Positions 45,563 through 54,193 of a stretch of DNA of 64,000 nt are shown one piece after another. The stretch's first letter is position 1. Each line of letters opens with the position of its first letter. Origin of the DNA: Butyricimonas faecihominis (GTDB lineage: Bacteria > Bacteroidota > Bacteroidia > Bacteroidales > Marinifilaceae); contig NZ_AP028155.1 of assembly GCF_033096445.1 (NCBI RefSeq), positions 3,353,880-3,417,879 of the forward strand, read 5' to 3'. The notes beneath the pieces were generated by a model. It was not told the origin of the DNA and did no database searches. It saw nothing but the letters and a program-made list of their open reading frames with translations. Position numbers and translations under genes: made by a program.

Positions 45563-47209
45563 TTAGTTTTTAACGACACCGTTTCCTCGCTCAAAGTTAT
45601 ACAGCACTGGAAAACAATAATTAATTACATCCTCAGGTACAGGAATCATCCAATCCCCCTTCAATGTATTATCATAAGCCTTCAATGTATAACTTCCTTC
45701 CAAAACCGCCTCACTCGTAGTACGAGTATGCCATTCATGTTTCACTTGAATCGTCTGTTTATGAACAGAATTCACGGCATACCGACGTAAATCGAACCAC
45801 CGATGTCCCTCAAAACATAACTCCTTCTGCCGTTCCCGACGAATAAATTCAATCAAACCACTCCCGCTGGCAGGTATGGCCGGTACAACCGTGTACCGTG
45901 TTTCCAAAAACTGACGCATCGTTTCCACCGCTCCTGCATCTCCCGCACAAGCCTGAGCCTCTGCCTTATTCAAAACCACCTCAGCATAACGGATAGAGGC
46001 AACTTCATTAAAATCCATCCCTTCCACAACAGGCATGACCGGAGTCCCCGTGATCGGATCTGTTTCTACAATCGCCTCATTAATAGCCGCCCGATATTTA
46101 CGGGAAACCAAATAATTCTTCTGATAGGAACGAGCAAAAAAAGCACTATATCTCACATCATTTGCATCAAACAACTGTAATAACTCATCCGAAACGACAT
46201 ACGAATCCCCCATCACGTAAGCCACGTCAATGTAACCATACTGAAGATTCCCGTTTTCATCAATCCAAGAAGAATAGGTTTTACTCACGTATCCGGTACC
46301 CCCATGCACATAACTCATAACTTCCCTTCCTTGAGTATAAATCACCTCCGGTAAAGAAGCCGTCAAAAATGCTTCCCCACTTCCGGGAGTATAGCGACTA
46401 GCTAAATTATACAGAGTATATCCTTCCACCTTATTAGCCGCTTTTACCGCCAAATCGTACTCTTCCATATAAAGATATACCCGACTCAACAAGGCATAAG
46501 CCGCAGCTGCCGTTACATGAACCTTTGATTCCAATACAGACCCTTGCTCCAACAACGTTGCCGCTTGAGTCAAATCACGCACGATCTGTTGATAAACCTC
46601 TCCGGTACTCGCCCTTGCAAACTTTTTATCTTCAATGGCAGGATCAAGCTTTAAGGTCACGCTTGCCCCGTCATTCAAATTACTTTTGTCATAAGCTGCC
46701 CCGTAAATATTTGCCAACATGAAATAATTCCAAGCCCTCAAATAATAACATTCTCCCAGCACCCTAGATAATTGTTCTCTTTCCGCGTCTTTCTTAATCT
46801 TACAATTAGGAGCCTCTTCAAGGATAGAATTAAGAACAGAGATACGAGTATAGAAACTGGCCCATTCTCCATCACTCCGTGCAACACCGGTATAAGAAGT
46901 AAAAGGATTCTCGGCCCAGATATAAAACCCGGCCATCTTCTCCCACACTTGATCACTCTTGCTAACAGAACTGTTAGGAACCGGCATCTCTTTCGATTCG
47001 TCAGCCATGATATGCAAGTAAGCCATCGCTCCCGTGGCAGAAATGCTCCCGACATTTCGAGTGAGATAGCCACCGCCCAGTAATAATTCGTCCAAATCGT
47101 CCACTGACTCCACGTAAGTCGAGTTTTGCGAATACTCTTCTAGGAAATCACCGCAAGAAGAGCAAAAGAAAAACAAAACCACCAACAGATATAATATATT
47201 TTTCATCAT
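45563..47209 (-). CDS. SusD/RagB-family lipoprotein
   Basis: This 548-residue protein has lipobox 'VLFFFCSSCGDFLEEYSQNS'. SusD features are 'SVDDLDELLLGGGYL', 'LGECYYLRAWNYFMLANIYG', 'AAAYALLSRVYLYMEEYDLA', 'IRYAEVVLNKAEAQACAGD' and, near the C-terminus, 'FIRRERQKELCFEGHRWFDL', which is a clear SusD hallmark. It lies nine bases after SusC. It belongs to a different SusD branch from the two at 13805 and 31739 (longer, with the 'EGHRWFDLRR' motif). Confidence 0.94.
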   Translation of the reverse strand: MMKNILYLLVVLFFFCSSCGDFLEEYSQNSTYVESVDDLDELLLGGGYLTRNVGSISATGAMAYLHIMADESKEMPVPNSSVSKSDQVWEKMAGFYIWAENPFTSYTGVARSDGEWASFYTRISVLNSILEEAPNCKIKKDAEREQLSRVLGECYYLRAWNYFMLANIYGAAYDKSNLNDGASVTLKLDPAIEDKKFARASTGEVYQQIVRDLTQAATLLEQGSVLESKVHVTAAAAYALLSRVYLYMEEYDLAVKAANKVEGYTLYNLASRYTPGSGEAFLTASLPEVIYTQGREVMSYVHGGTGYVSKTYSSWIDENGNLQYGYIDVAYVMGDSYVVSDELLQLFDANDVRYSAFFARSYQKNYLVSRKYRAAINEAIVETDPITGTPVMPVVEGMDFNEVASIRYAEVVLNKAEAQACAGDAGAVETMRQFLETRYTVVPAIPASGSGLIEFIRRERQKELCFEGHRWFDLRRYAVNSVHKQTIQVKHEWHTRTTSEAVLEGSYTLKAYDNTLKGDWMIPVPEDVINYCFPVLYNFERGNGVVKN

Positions 47210-47217
47210 CTCTAAAA

Positions 47218-50200
47218 TTAGAAATTAACATTCAAACTAACAGAATAAGTCGGACGTACCGAGATATTTACCATGCTACTCGTACCCGATTGTTCCGGGT
47301 TCTGCCCTTTCAGTTTCTTGTCACAAATCGTGAATAAATTTGTTGCTGACAAAGAGATATAAGCACTCGTCATTCCCACTTTCTGAATCAATTCCTTGTC
47401 AAACACGTAACGGAAACTCAAAGATTGCAAACGTAAATAGTCACCTCGTACTACCCGTAGATCAGAATAATCATACAATTCATATTTGGATGCGTTCGTA
47501 CTCGTAATTGGTGTCCAAGCCGAATAACCGCGCCACCATCCGTAGTCCAATGCCACATCCGCAGAATTACCTTGAGCCGTCAGGCTGGTACGGATTCCCG
47601 GAATATTGGTGTTCTTCTCATCTCCGGGACCTCTCCAACGATTCACGAACTCTTTTCTCAAATTGTTATGAGGCTTCGGATTCACCGCACTATAATCCCC
47701 GGAACAAAGTTTAAACATCCGAATCTTATTCCCGATACTATAAGCCAGATTAAAAGAAAGACTGAAATTACGATAGGCAATATAATTATTTAAACCTCCC
47801 TGCAAAGTCGGCACCCTCGTCCCGGACTCTCCCAACACTTCCATCCAAACATCTTTCTTATCCGACAAAGCCATCTCGTTATATTTCTCGATTAACTCAT
47901 CTTTAAGCTCGTCTTCTAAACCTTTGAATGTCGGAATACCCATTTTATCCAAACCATTGAACCGATAAGAATAGAACGTATTCAACGGAGTACCGGCAAT
48001 ATAAGCGTTTCCGTCCAACAAATCCTTTACCGTAATCTCATCCTGTAACGTCTTGTTATTCTTATTAATAGCCGTATTTACTAATTTATTCAAAGTTTGC
48101 CCGATCTGCGGATCAATTCTCCATACAAAACCCCGTTTGCCGCCTTTACCTGAAAGGGCATTGTCAATCGCGGTGAAATACAATGCTAATTCAACCCCTT
48201 TATTCTCAACATCTCCCGCGTTCACCACGTAATTCGTGATACCATTCTGACTGGCCACCTTTTTAGACAGGAAAGCATCTTTTGTCTTCTTGTAGAAGAA
48301 AGCAAATGACCCGTTAATCTTGCCATGCAGGAAACTAAAATCAAGTCCCACGTTATAAGAATGTGTTTTTTCCCATTTCAAATTCGGATTCGGATAAGCT
48401 CCAATCGTCGATGCAAACCCTCCTAACGTTTCATTATAATCCCCCTTCTTGATAATTAGCCGAGTAGGTTGATTATTCATCATATTTCCTTGTAAACCAT
48501 ACGACAAGCGAAGTGCCAAATTTTCAATCCAATCTATATCCTTCAAAACATCATTTGAAATATTCCACCTCCCGGATATAGACCACACGGGAAATAATTT
48601 TTCGTTACTCCGACTACCGAAAGCATTCGACCAATCCGCACGGGCATTGAAATTCAAAATATAACGGTCATCATAACCGTAAGTAAGCGTCAAGAACCCG
48701 GACATCAAATTCGTCAACTGATCCGTGTACACCGGATTATTATTCGCGTTCCACCGATGATAAGCATAATAAGCTTCGAAATCAGCCGGTTGATTGATGG
48801 TGTAAGTCGGGAACGTTTTTCCCCGATCCTTATAATATCCTCTCACCTCTTCCGCAACCCCGTTATACTCCGTCGAAGACAACTCATATCCCAACATGAC
48901 ATTCGTGAAATGTTGCCGTTCCATCCCCAAGTATTTACTATAATCTGCCTGCAAACGTAACGTGTAACTATTATTTTTCGTCGTGATCGTTTTCAACGTT
49001 CCCCCAAAAGGACAAGTCGAAGCATATTTTGACTGATTCGCTCGCAAAAGAGCCGTGTGATTCGAATCCTCACCAAACCACTCCTCCTCATTCGTGTAAT
49101 TAAACTGATAAGACCCTGTTCCGATCAATTTAAAATCCTCCGTAAACTTGTATTGTAACTGCCCCGTGATAGAAACAGAGTATTGATCTATATACCGGCT
49201 GGAATTCTTCATTTCATCCACAATATTAAATTGGGAATACATACTCCCATCTTTCTTGTACCGCCAATACTCCCCATCTTCACCATAAAGAGGAATGGCA
49301 CGGTTCATACTATGGGCATAACTCATCACATTCAACTCATCCGGATTATACTTTTTATTCGTCACACTCCCGTTGATACCAAACTGGGCAGAAAACTTGT
49401 CATAGGTCGCTGTCAATTTCAAAGCCGAAGAATATCGTTTATTCTCTTCTCCTTTCACGTTTCCTTGTTCATCAGCATACCCGATTGAAGCATAATAACG
49501 AACATCCTGTGATCCCCCGCTTATACTCAATGAATGATTGTGAGAGAACACATCTTTTGTCAAAATCTTCAACCAATCCGTATTCATAGTTTCATACCAT
49601 TGAGACTGTCGCTTGAATTCATCATAACTGATTGAACTATCCATGAAATAATCCAAATACGCTTTCTCGTACCCAATCCAATCCGAAATACCGTCATACA
49701 CACCATTATAGCGAACTCCCATTTCCATCAATTCCCGTGATACATCAACCCTCTCCTTAGAATTCATCATATAAAAACCTCGATCCGTGTATCGGGGACG
49801 TTGCGTAAATGTACCACTCATCGAATAAGAAACTGTCGGAGCTCCTATTTTTCCCATTTTCGTGGTAATCACAATAACTCCATTGGCTGCACGAGCCCCG
49901 TAGAGCGCCGTAGCCGATGCATCTTTCAACACGTCAATTCGCTCTATATCATTCGGGTTCAAACCGGAAATCGCATTTCCCAACAGATTCACAAAGTCCA
50001 AATCATTCAGTTGAGCCGGGTCCACGTTCACCGGATCCTGTTGTATGATTCCATCCACTACCCAAACCGGTTCTTGACTTCCCAGAATAGTTGATGTTCC
50101 CCGGATTCGTAACTTGGGAGCTGCACCTACTTGGCCCGTATTCTGCATAAATGTCAATCCCGGAATACGCCCTTCCAACATCATATCAATCCGGTTACTC

Positions 50201-50931
50201 CCCGGCACATCAATGTCATCCATCTTCACGGTATTCACGGCACTCGTCAAGTGTCGTTTGTCGATCTGTTGGTAACCTGTCACCACAACCTCCCCAATCT
50301 CCTTCAAATCCTCTTCCAACACTACGTTAAGACTATCGGATGTTTCCGTGAAACGGACCCGCTTGTTTTTAAAACCCACAAAAGAAAATTCCAAAAAACC
50401 CTCTCGCACGGGTAACATCAACGTGAATACACCCATGCTATTAGTTGCCGTTCCCACGGTAGTACCTTCCAATCGTACCGTCACCCCGGGTAGTACCTGT
50501 TTCTTCTCATCAGTCACCTTTCCCGCAACTCTTAACATAGACTGTTGCTGTTGTCCCTGAATCTCATCTGCCCGACGTTTTACCACGATAATATTCCCTT
50601 TAAAACTATAGGTCAGATCCGTACCCTCGAATAAACGTACCAACACCGTTTCCACAGTTTCATCTTTTACCTCAACAGACACCTTACCCAAACTATTTGT
50701 CTGTTCAGTATTAAAAATAAAATGCAAATTTGTTTGTCGCTGAATCTCATCCAGTAACATCTTCACCGTCACCTCTTTCATCTTTAAACTAACCCGCTCT
50801 TGCTGGGCAAATGAACTTGCCGAAAGAGAAAAGGTGAAACAAGACAATAAAACGAGACACATTCTCATAATTTTCCACAATTTACGCCAACATCCCGAAA
50901 GGGATCGAAGGCAAATCCGATTTTTTTCCAT
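47218..50931 (-). CDS. SusC/RagA-family TonB-linked outer-membrane protein with STN domain
   Basis: At 1237 residues this is the longest SusC here. The ATG at 50931 (MEKNRICLRS) is chosen by the signal segment 'MCLVLLSCFTFSLSASSFAQ' that follows. STN domain (about 45-110, 'SLKMKEVTVKMLLDEIQRQT'), Carboxypept-reg-like domain ('VAGKVTDEKKQVLPGVTVRL'), plug with 'NPNDIERIDVLKDASATALY', and the barrel ending 'RPTYSVSLNVNF' follow. FecR and sigma genes lie upstream, so FecR-type signalling is expected. Downstream are SusD, a lipoprotein, and an ABC system rather than enzymes. Confidence 0.95.
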   Translation of the reverse strand: MEKNRICLRSLSGCWRKLWKIMRMCLVLLSCFTFSLSASSFAQQERVSLKMKEVTVKMLLDEIQRQTNLHFIFNTEQTNSLGKVSVEVKDETVETVLVRLFEGTDLTYSFKGNIIVVKRRADEIQGQQQQSMLRVAGKVTDEKKQVLPGVTVRLEGTTVGTATNSMGVFTLMLPVREGFLEFSFVGFKNKRVRFTETSDSLNVVLEEDLKEIGEVVVTGYQQIDKRHLTSAVNTVKMDDIDVPGSNRIDMMLEGRIPGLTFMQNTGQVGAAPKLRIRGTSTILGSQEPVWVVDGIIQQDPVNVDPAQLNDLDFVNLLGNAISGLNPNDIERIDVLKDASATALYGARAANGVIVITTKMGKIGAPTVSYSMSGTFTQRPRYTDRGFYMMNSKERVDVSRELMEMGVRYNGVYDGISDWIGYEKAYLDYFMDSSISYDEFKRQSQWYETMNTDWLKILTKDVFSHNHSLSISGGSQDVRYYASIGYADEQGNVKGEENKRYSSALKLTATYDKFSAQFGINGSVTNKKYNPDELNVMSYAHSMNRAIPLYGEDGEYWRYKKDGSMYSQFNIVDEMKNSSRYIDQYSVSITGQLQYKFTEDFKLIGTGSYQFNYTNEEEWFGEDSNHTALLRANQSKYASTCPFGGTLKTITTKNNSYTLRLQADYSKYLGMERQHFTNVMLGYELSSTEYNGVAEEVRGYYKDRGKTFPTYTINQPADFEAYYAYHRWNANNNPVYTDQLTNLMSGFLTLTYGYDDRYILNFNARADWSNAFGSRSNEKLFPVWSISGRWNISNDVLKDIDWIENLALRLSYGLQGNMMNNQPTRLIIKKGDYNETLGGFASTIGAYPNPNLKWEKTHSYNVGLDFSFLHGKINGSFAFFYKKTKDAFLSKKVASQNGITNYVVNAGDVENKGVELALYFTAIDNALSGKGGKRGFVWRIDPQIGQTLNKLVNTAINKNNKTLQDEITVKDLLDGNAYIAGTPLNTFYSYRFNGLDKMGIPTFKGLEDELKDELIEKYNEMALSDKKDVWMEVLGESGTRVPTLQGGLNNYIAYRNFSLSFNLAYSIGNKIRMFKLCSGDYSAVNPKPHNNLRKEFVNRWRGPGDEKNTNIPGIRTSLTAQGNSADVALDYGWWRGYSAWTPITSTNASKYELYDYSDLRVVRGDYLRLQSLSFRYVFDKELIQKVGMTSAYISLSATNLFTICDKKLKGQNPEQSGTSSMVNISVRPTYSVSLNVNF

Positions 50932-51003
50932 ACTTTTGTAATTGATAGTTAGATTATTTACCAATAGACCCCACACAATAAGGTTTATCGGAGATTAAAC
51001 TAG

Positions 51004-51028
51004 CGGAAGGTGCTTCCAACGCCTTCCG
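51004..51028 (-). promoter_or_regulatory. Stem-loop between fecR and susC
   Basis: CGGAAGG (51004-51010) pairs with CCTTCCG (51022-51028) five bases after the fecR TAA (51035-51033). It is the third such stem at a fecR-susC junction in this window, and again the T run lies on the plus-strand side. Confidence 0.5.
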
Positions 51029-51032
51029 TTTT

Positions 51033-52199
51033 TTATTTGGTAACAATAATAATTCGTTCTTTTATCGAAAATTTCACTCCCGTAGCCTCCGTGATTGCAT
51101 CCAGAATATCTCGAATCTCTTTATAGCGTCCCAAGTGTCCGGAGAAATGAAGTTGTTTCACACTGTCTGTCTCATAGAACACATCCACATCATACCACAG
51201 CGAAAGTGTGTTCATAATTTGTTCTAAACTCTCCTCCTCAAAAGCAAATATACCCTTCGTCCACGCCACATATTGCTGGACATCCACGCTCCTAACTTCA
51301 ATCTCTCCACGCTCTCGATTAAAACGAGCCCAACTACCCGGAGATAATATATGTTCATAATTCGGTAATTTAATCCCGACTCTCCCTTCCACTAAAACAG
51401 TCTGAATCCCCCCTTCTTTATGCGTATTCACATTAAAAGAAGTCCCGTAAACCTTGATCTGCATTCCATCCATTTCCACGTAAAAAGGTCGTGTACTATC
51501 TTTTTGAACTTCGAAATAAGCCTCTCCGTCCAAATAAACTTTTCGCTCCTGTTTCCCGAACGTCACGGGATATCTCAAGTTCGTGGCAGAATTCAATATC
51601 ACGGATGTCCCATCGGACAACGTTAAACGGAACTCTCCTCCCCGGGGAGTCTTCAGTGTATTATATTTCAATTTCTCTTCTCTCGAAACAACATCATTGT
51701 CGTACACTAACCCTTTATTTGTCTGTCTGGCCTTCAATCCCTTGTCAACTTCAATTTCCCCTTGTTTCATGTCTTGTAGGGCCAGCGTTGCTCCTCCCGG
51801 AAGTACCAGCATAGCTTTAACCTGTCCCGGTTCAATCACCTTACTAATCAAGGTGTTCTCCGCTTTCTCTTCTCGGTTCAACAACCAGACGGAAAGTCCC
51901 ACCGCTACCGGTACGGCTATCACCGCCGCATATCTCAATGCTCGCCTCCATAAAGACCGTCGTTTCGGCTGAACCTGTTGTTCAAAACGTCGCCATCCCT
52001 TTTCCATATCAATCCGGCAAAACTCAGGAAACTCCTCCGCAAACCGTCCTTCTTCCTTCATCTCTTCAAAAAAACGACGGTTTCCCTCGCTCTCCTCTAC
52101 CCAACGTTCCAACTCTTGTCGTTCCTCCTCAGAAATAACACCGGACAAATAAAGTCGAATCATTCGAACTATTTTCTCATTAAAGATTTCCATATCCAT
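51033..52199 (-). CDS. FecR-family anti-sigma factor
   Basis: This 388-residue protein has a cytoplasmic sigma-binding part ('YLSGVISEEERQELERWVEE'), a membrane segment at about 88-107 ('YAAVIAVPVAVGLSVWLL'), a FecR domain ('YNTLKTPRGGEFRLTLSDGT', 'VILNSATNLRYPVTFG', 'YLDGEAYFEV', 'VYGTSFNVNTH'), and a DUF4974-like C-terminus ('IMNTLSLWYDVDVFYE', 'FSGHLGRYKEIRDIL'). The start may be the second ATG (52193). It is coupled to the STN-SusC at 47218 and the sigma at 52303. Confidence 0.93.
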   Translation of the reverse strand: MDMEIFNEKIVRMIRLYLSGVISEEERQELERWVEESEGNRRFFEEMKEEGRFAEEFPEFCRIDMEKGWRRFEQQVQPKRRSLWRRALRYAAVIAVPVAVGLSVWLLNREEKAENTLISKVIEPGQVKAMLVLPGGATLALQDMKQGEIEVDKGLKARQTNKGLVYDNDVVSREEKLKYNTLKTPRGGEFRLTLSDGTSVILNSATNLRYPVTFGKQERKVYLDGEAYFEVQKDSTRPFYVEMDGMQIKVYGTSFNVNTHKEGGIQTVLVEGRVGIKLPNYEHILSPGSWARFNRERGEIEVRSVDVQQYVAWTKGIFAFEEESLEQIMNTLSLWYDVDVFYETDSVKQLHFSGHLGRYKEIRDILDAITEATGVKFSIKERIIIVTK

Positions 52200-52302
52200 T
52201 CTCTAATTTTGCACCACATACGACGAGTATCCCAAAAAGGGGTAAGTGGAAAAAGACTTTTTTCAAGAAAAATTTATAGTCCGAACGAAAAGTAGGCTAG
52301 AA

Positions 52303-52866
52303 TCAAAGCACCCGGAACATAACTAATAGGACAAATAAATTCCCCATCCGCTCTTTCAAGAAACGAACAGCATTCTTTTTATGGGTTTTAACCGTTTCTA
52401 TGGAAAGGGACAATAATTCGGCAATCTCCTCATTTTTTTTACCTTTTAGATGCAATTCAAATACTTCCCGACAACGATCAGGCAATTCACGAACAGCCAA
52501 ATACAACTCCCGGTAAATCTCCTCTCGCATCAAATTATATTCCCGTTCCCTCTCATCATCATGATTGGCAAGCTGGTAAGCAAGATACCGATTTTCTACC
52601 GCTTTGTGCTTTAAATAATCCAGACACCTATTCTGAACCGCATCATACAGAAATGCCCTGAATCCATGAAAAGAATTATATTCCTTCGAACTTTCCCAGA
52701 TCGCCACGAAAACTTCTTGCACCACATCCTCAGCTACTTCCCGCTGACGGACACGTTTCATGGCATACAGCACAAGATAATTATAGAAGTGTTCGAACAA
52801 AATCCGAAACGCTCCTACTTCCTTGGCATTAATTTGCTGAATAAATTTATCTTCTGAAATATCCAT
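52303..52866 (-). CDS. ECF RNA polymerase sigma factor
   Basis: This 187-residue protein has region 2 ('REVAEDVVQEVFVAIWESSK', 'FRAFLYDAVQNRCLDYLKHK') and region 4 ('LPDRCREVFELHLKGKKNEE', then 'LLSLSIETVKTHKKNAVRFL'). It heads the SusCD-ABC operon. The promoter at 52890-52920 is a close match to the consensus. The region-4 remnant at 25139 is its nearest relative in the window, including the promoter. Confidence 0.93.
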   Translation of the reverse strand: MDISEDKFIQQINAKEVGAFRILFEHFYNYLVLYAMKRVRQREVAEDVVQEVFVAIWESSKEYNSFHGFRAFLYDAVQNRCLDYLKHKAVENRYLAYQLANHDDEREREYNLMREEIYRELYLAVRELPDRCREVFELHLKGKKNEEIAELLSLSIETVKTHKKNAVRFLKERMGNLFVLLVMFRVL

Positions 52867-52889
52867 TCACTCCCTAATTGGATTCTTGA

Positions 52890-52920
52890 CAAATATAAAA
52901 TATTCCAACTAAGAAACAAA
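52890..52920 (-). promoter_or_regulatory. Promoter of the ECF sigma gene of the SusCD-ABC locus
   Basis: On the minus strand TTTG (52920-52917), 19 bases, TATATTTG (52897-52890); the ATG at 52866 is 23 bases downstream. As this is the housekeeping consensus, the sigma gene is probably transcribed without its own product. Confidence 0.7.
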
Positions 52921-52928
52921 ATCCAGCG

Positions 52929-52963
52929 AACTGATTATTTTGTAAGTTACAAAATAATCAGTT
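52929..52963. repeat. Palindrome, family copy 2
   Basis: A 35-base near-perfect palindrome: AACTGATTATTTTGTAA, G, TTACAAAATAATCAGTT. It lies ten bases after the stop of the AAA ATPase gene (52973) and just upstream of the sigma promoter. The copy at 54133-54167 differs by one base, so the ATPase gene lies between two almost identical palindromes. Confidence 0.85.
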
Positions 52964-52972
52964 CTATCATTT

Positions 52973-54103
52973 TCACTTAAACCAATCCCGTTTCAACCAC
53001 GCCTCGAACAGAGGATCTTGAAATGTGATTTCATTTCCTCTCACATCAATTACTTCCCGTTCCATAAGAGCTTGCTTTATTCTAACCACATTTCCGGAAG
53101 TACCAATCCGATAAGCCTGTAATGTTTGTTTTGAACTTAATTGCTTTTCTCCCGCTATTAATGCCTTCAAAAAACCGAGCTGGGCATTACTAAACGTTTC
53201 CATGCTATTCAGAAAAAGTAGGCTCAACTGGTCAATCAACCCATTATACGCTTCCTTAACAACAGATGGCACGACTAACTTCTCTGTCCTAAGCCACACC
53301 TGTTGAGCCAATTGCTGCACATAATACGGGTGCTTATCGACCAATCCCACCAATAACTGAATTTCATCCCGTTCGATAACCTTATTAGTCGTTTGGAATT
53401 TTTGTCGGATAAACGGGACCCACTCTTCCGTTTCTATTTTTTGAAGAAACATTAAGTCTCCAAACTTATAAAAAGGCATTGAAACATTCGCAAAAACATC
53501 CATCAACATGTGTCGCTTGCTACCAAACAAGCAATAAGCAACGTGTGCGTGTCGCTGCCAATGGGCCCTCAACTTCTTTTGAAACGCCAAAGAATCCCCG
53601 AAATTAGCCACGTTCTGAAATTCATCAATACAAATAATTAAACGAATATTTTTAGATACAGCCAAAACCTCTGCCAAGTCCAGAATATCATCCGGATTAC
53701 GTTTCAATTCCTCCAACCCAATTCCAAAAGACAGCTCACTTTCCACATCAGCCGTAAAAGAAATCCGGGGGATCAAGCGGGCAAGGAAGTTTTTGGCATT
53801 CATCGCTATTTCTTCCCACTTGGAAGATACAGATGTTAAAACTTTTTTCGCCAATAACGTATAAAACTCCTCTTCTTCCCTCACGTTAAAAAGGTCAATC
53901 ATGCATAATTTCACATCTCCTTCAGACGCTAGGAGTTGTTTGGCAGCATGCGTTACTAGCGATGATTTTCCCCAACGACGAGGAGAAATAATAATCGTAT
54001 TTGTCAGACTTCTGAAATTCTGCAACAAACGTTCTGTTTCCACTCGCCGATCCGTGAAATTCTGATCCGTAGCTATTTTCCCAAAAACAAAAGGCGTTTC
54101 CAT
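52973..54103 (-). CDS. AAA ATPase of the archaeal-type ATPase family
   Basis: This 376-residue cytoplasmic protein has Walker A 'SPRRWGKSSLV' (about 41-51), Walker B 'RLIICIDEFQNVANFGDS', and a sensor-like 'YCLFGSKRHMLMDVF'. A lid and winged-helix-like C-terminal region follows ('DKHPYYVQQLAQQVW', 'SAQLGFLKAL'-like helices, ending 'FQDPLFEAWLKRDWF'). Such MNS/STAND-like ATPases are widespread in Bacteroidales, often as stand-alone genes of unknown function. Here it is a single gene with its own promoter inside a palindrome. It is distinct from the decayed ATPase at 58214. Confidence 0.85.
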   Translation of the reverse strand: METPFVFGKIATDQNFTDRRVETERLLQNFRSLTNTIIISPRRWGKSSLVTHAAKQLLASEGDVKLCMIDLFNVREEEEFYTLLAKKVLTSVSSKWEEIAMNAKNFLARLIPRISFTADVESELSFGIGLEELKRNPDDILDLAEVLAVSKNIRLIICIDEFQNVANFGDSLAFQKKLRAHWQRHAHVAYCLFGSKRHMLMDVFANVSMPFYKFGDLMFLQKIETEEWVPFIRQKFQTTNKVIERDEIQLLVGLVDKHPYYVQQLAQQVWLRTEKLVVPSVVKEAYNGLIDQLSLLFLNSMETFSNAQLGFLKALIAGEKQLSSKQTLQAYRIGTSGNVVRIKQALMEREVIDVRGNEITFQDPLFEAWLKRDWFK

Positions 54104-54125
54104 ATTTATTCGTTTTATTCTAGAA

Positions 54126-54157
54126 CAAATATAACTGATTATTTTGTAAGTTACAAA
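54126..54157 (-). promoter_or_regulatory. Promoter of the AAA ATPase gene, built into a palindrome
   Basis: On the minus strand TTTG (54157-54154), 20 bases, TATATTTG (54133-54126). The -33 element and the whole spacer lie inside the palindrome at 54133-54167; the start codon is 23 bases downstream. Confidence 0.6.
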
Positions 54158-54167
54158 ATAGTCAGTT
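54133..54167. repeat. Palindrome, family copy 3
   Basis: AACTGATTATTTTGTAA, G, TTACAAAATAGTCAGTT, one base different from copy 2. It starts 27 bases after the radA stop (54194), so it may terminate radA, and it also supplies the -33 element of the AAA ATPase gene. Confidence 0.85.
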
Positions 54168-54193
54168 CATAAAATATAATATGGATAAACGAT

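Noticed and set aside
52929-54167. An insertion sequence with terminal inverted repeats
   Set aside because: Each end is itself a full palindrome rather than one half of an inverted pair, the enclosed gene is an AAA ATPase without transposase motifs, and no target duplication is seen.
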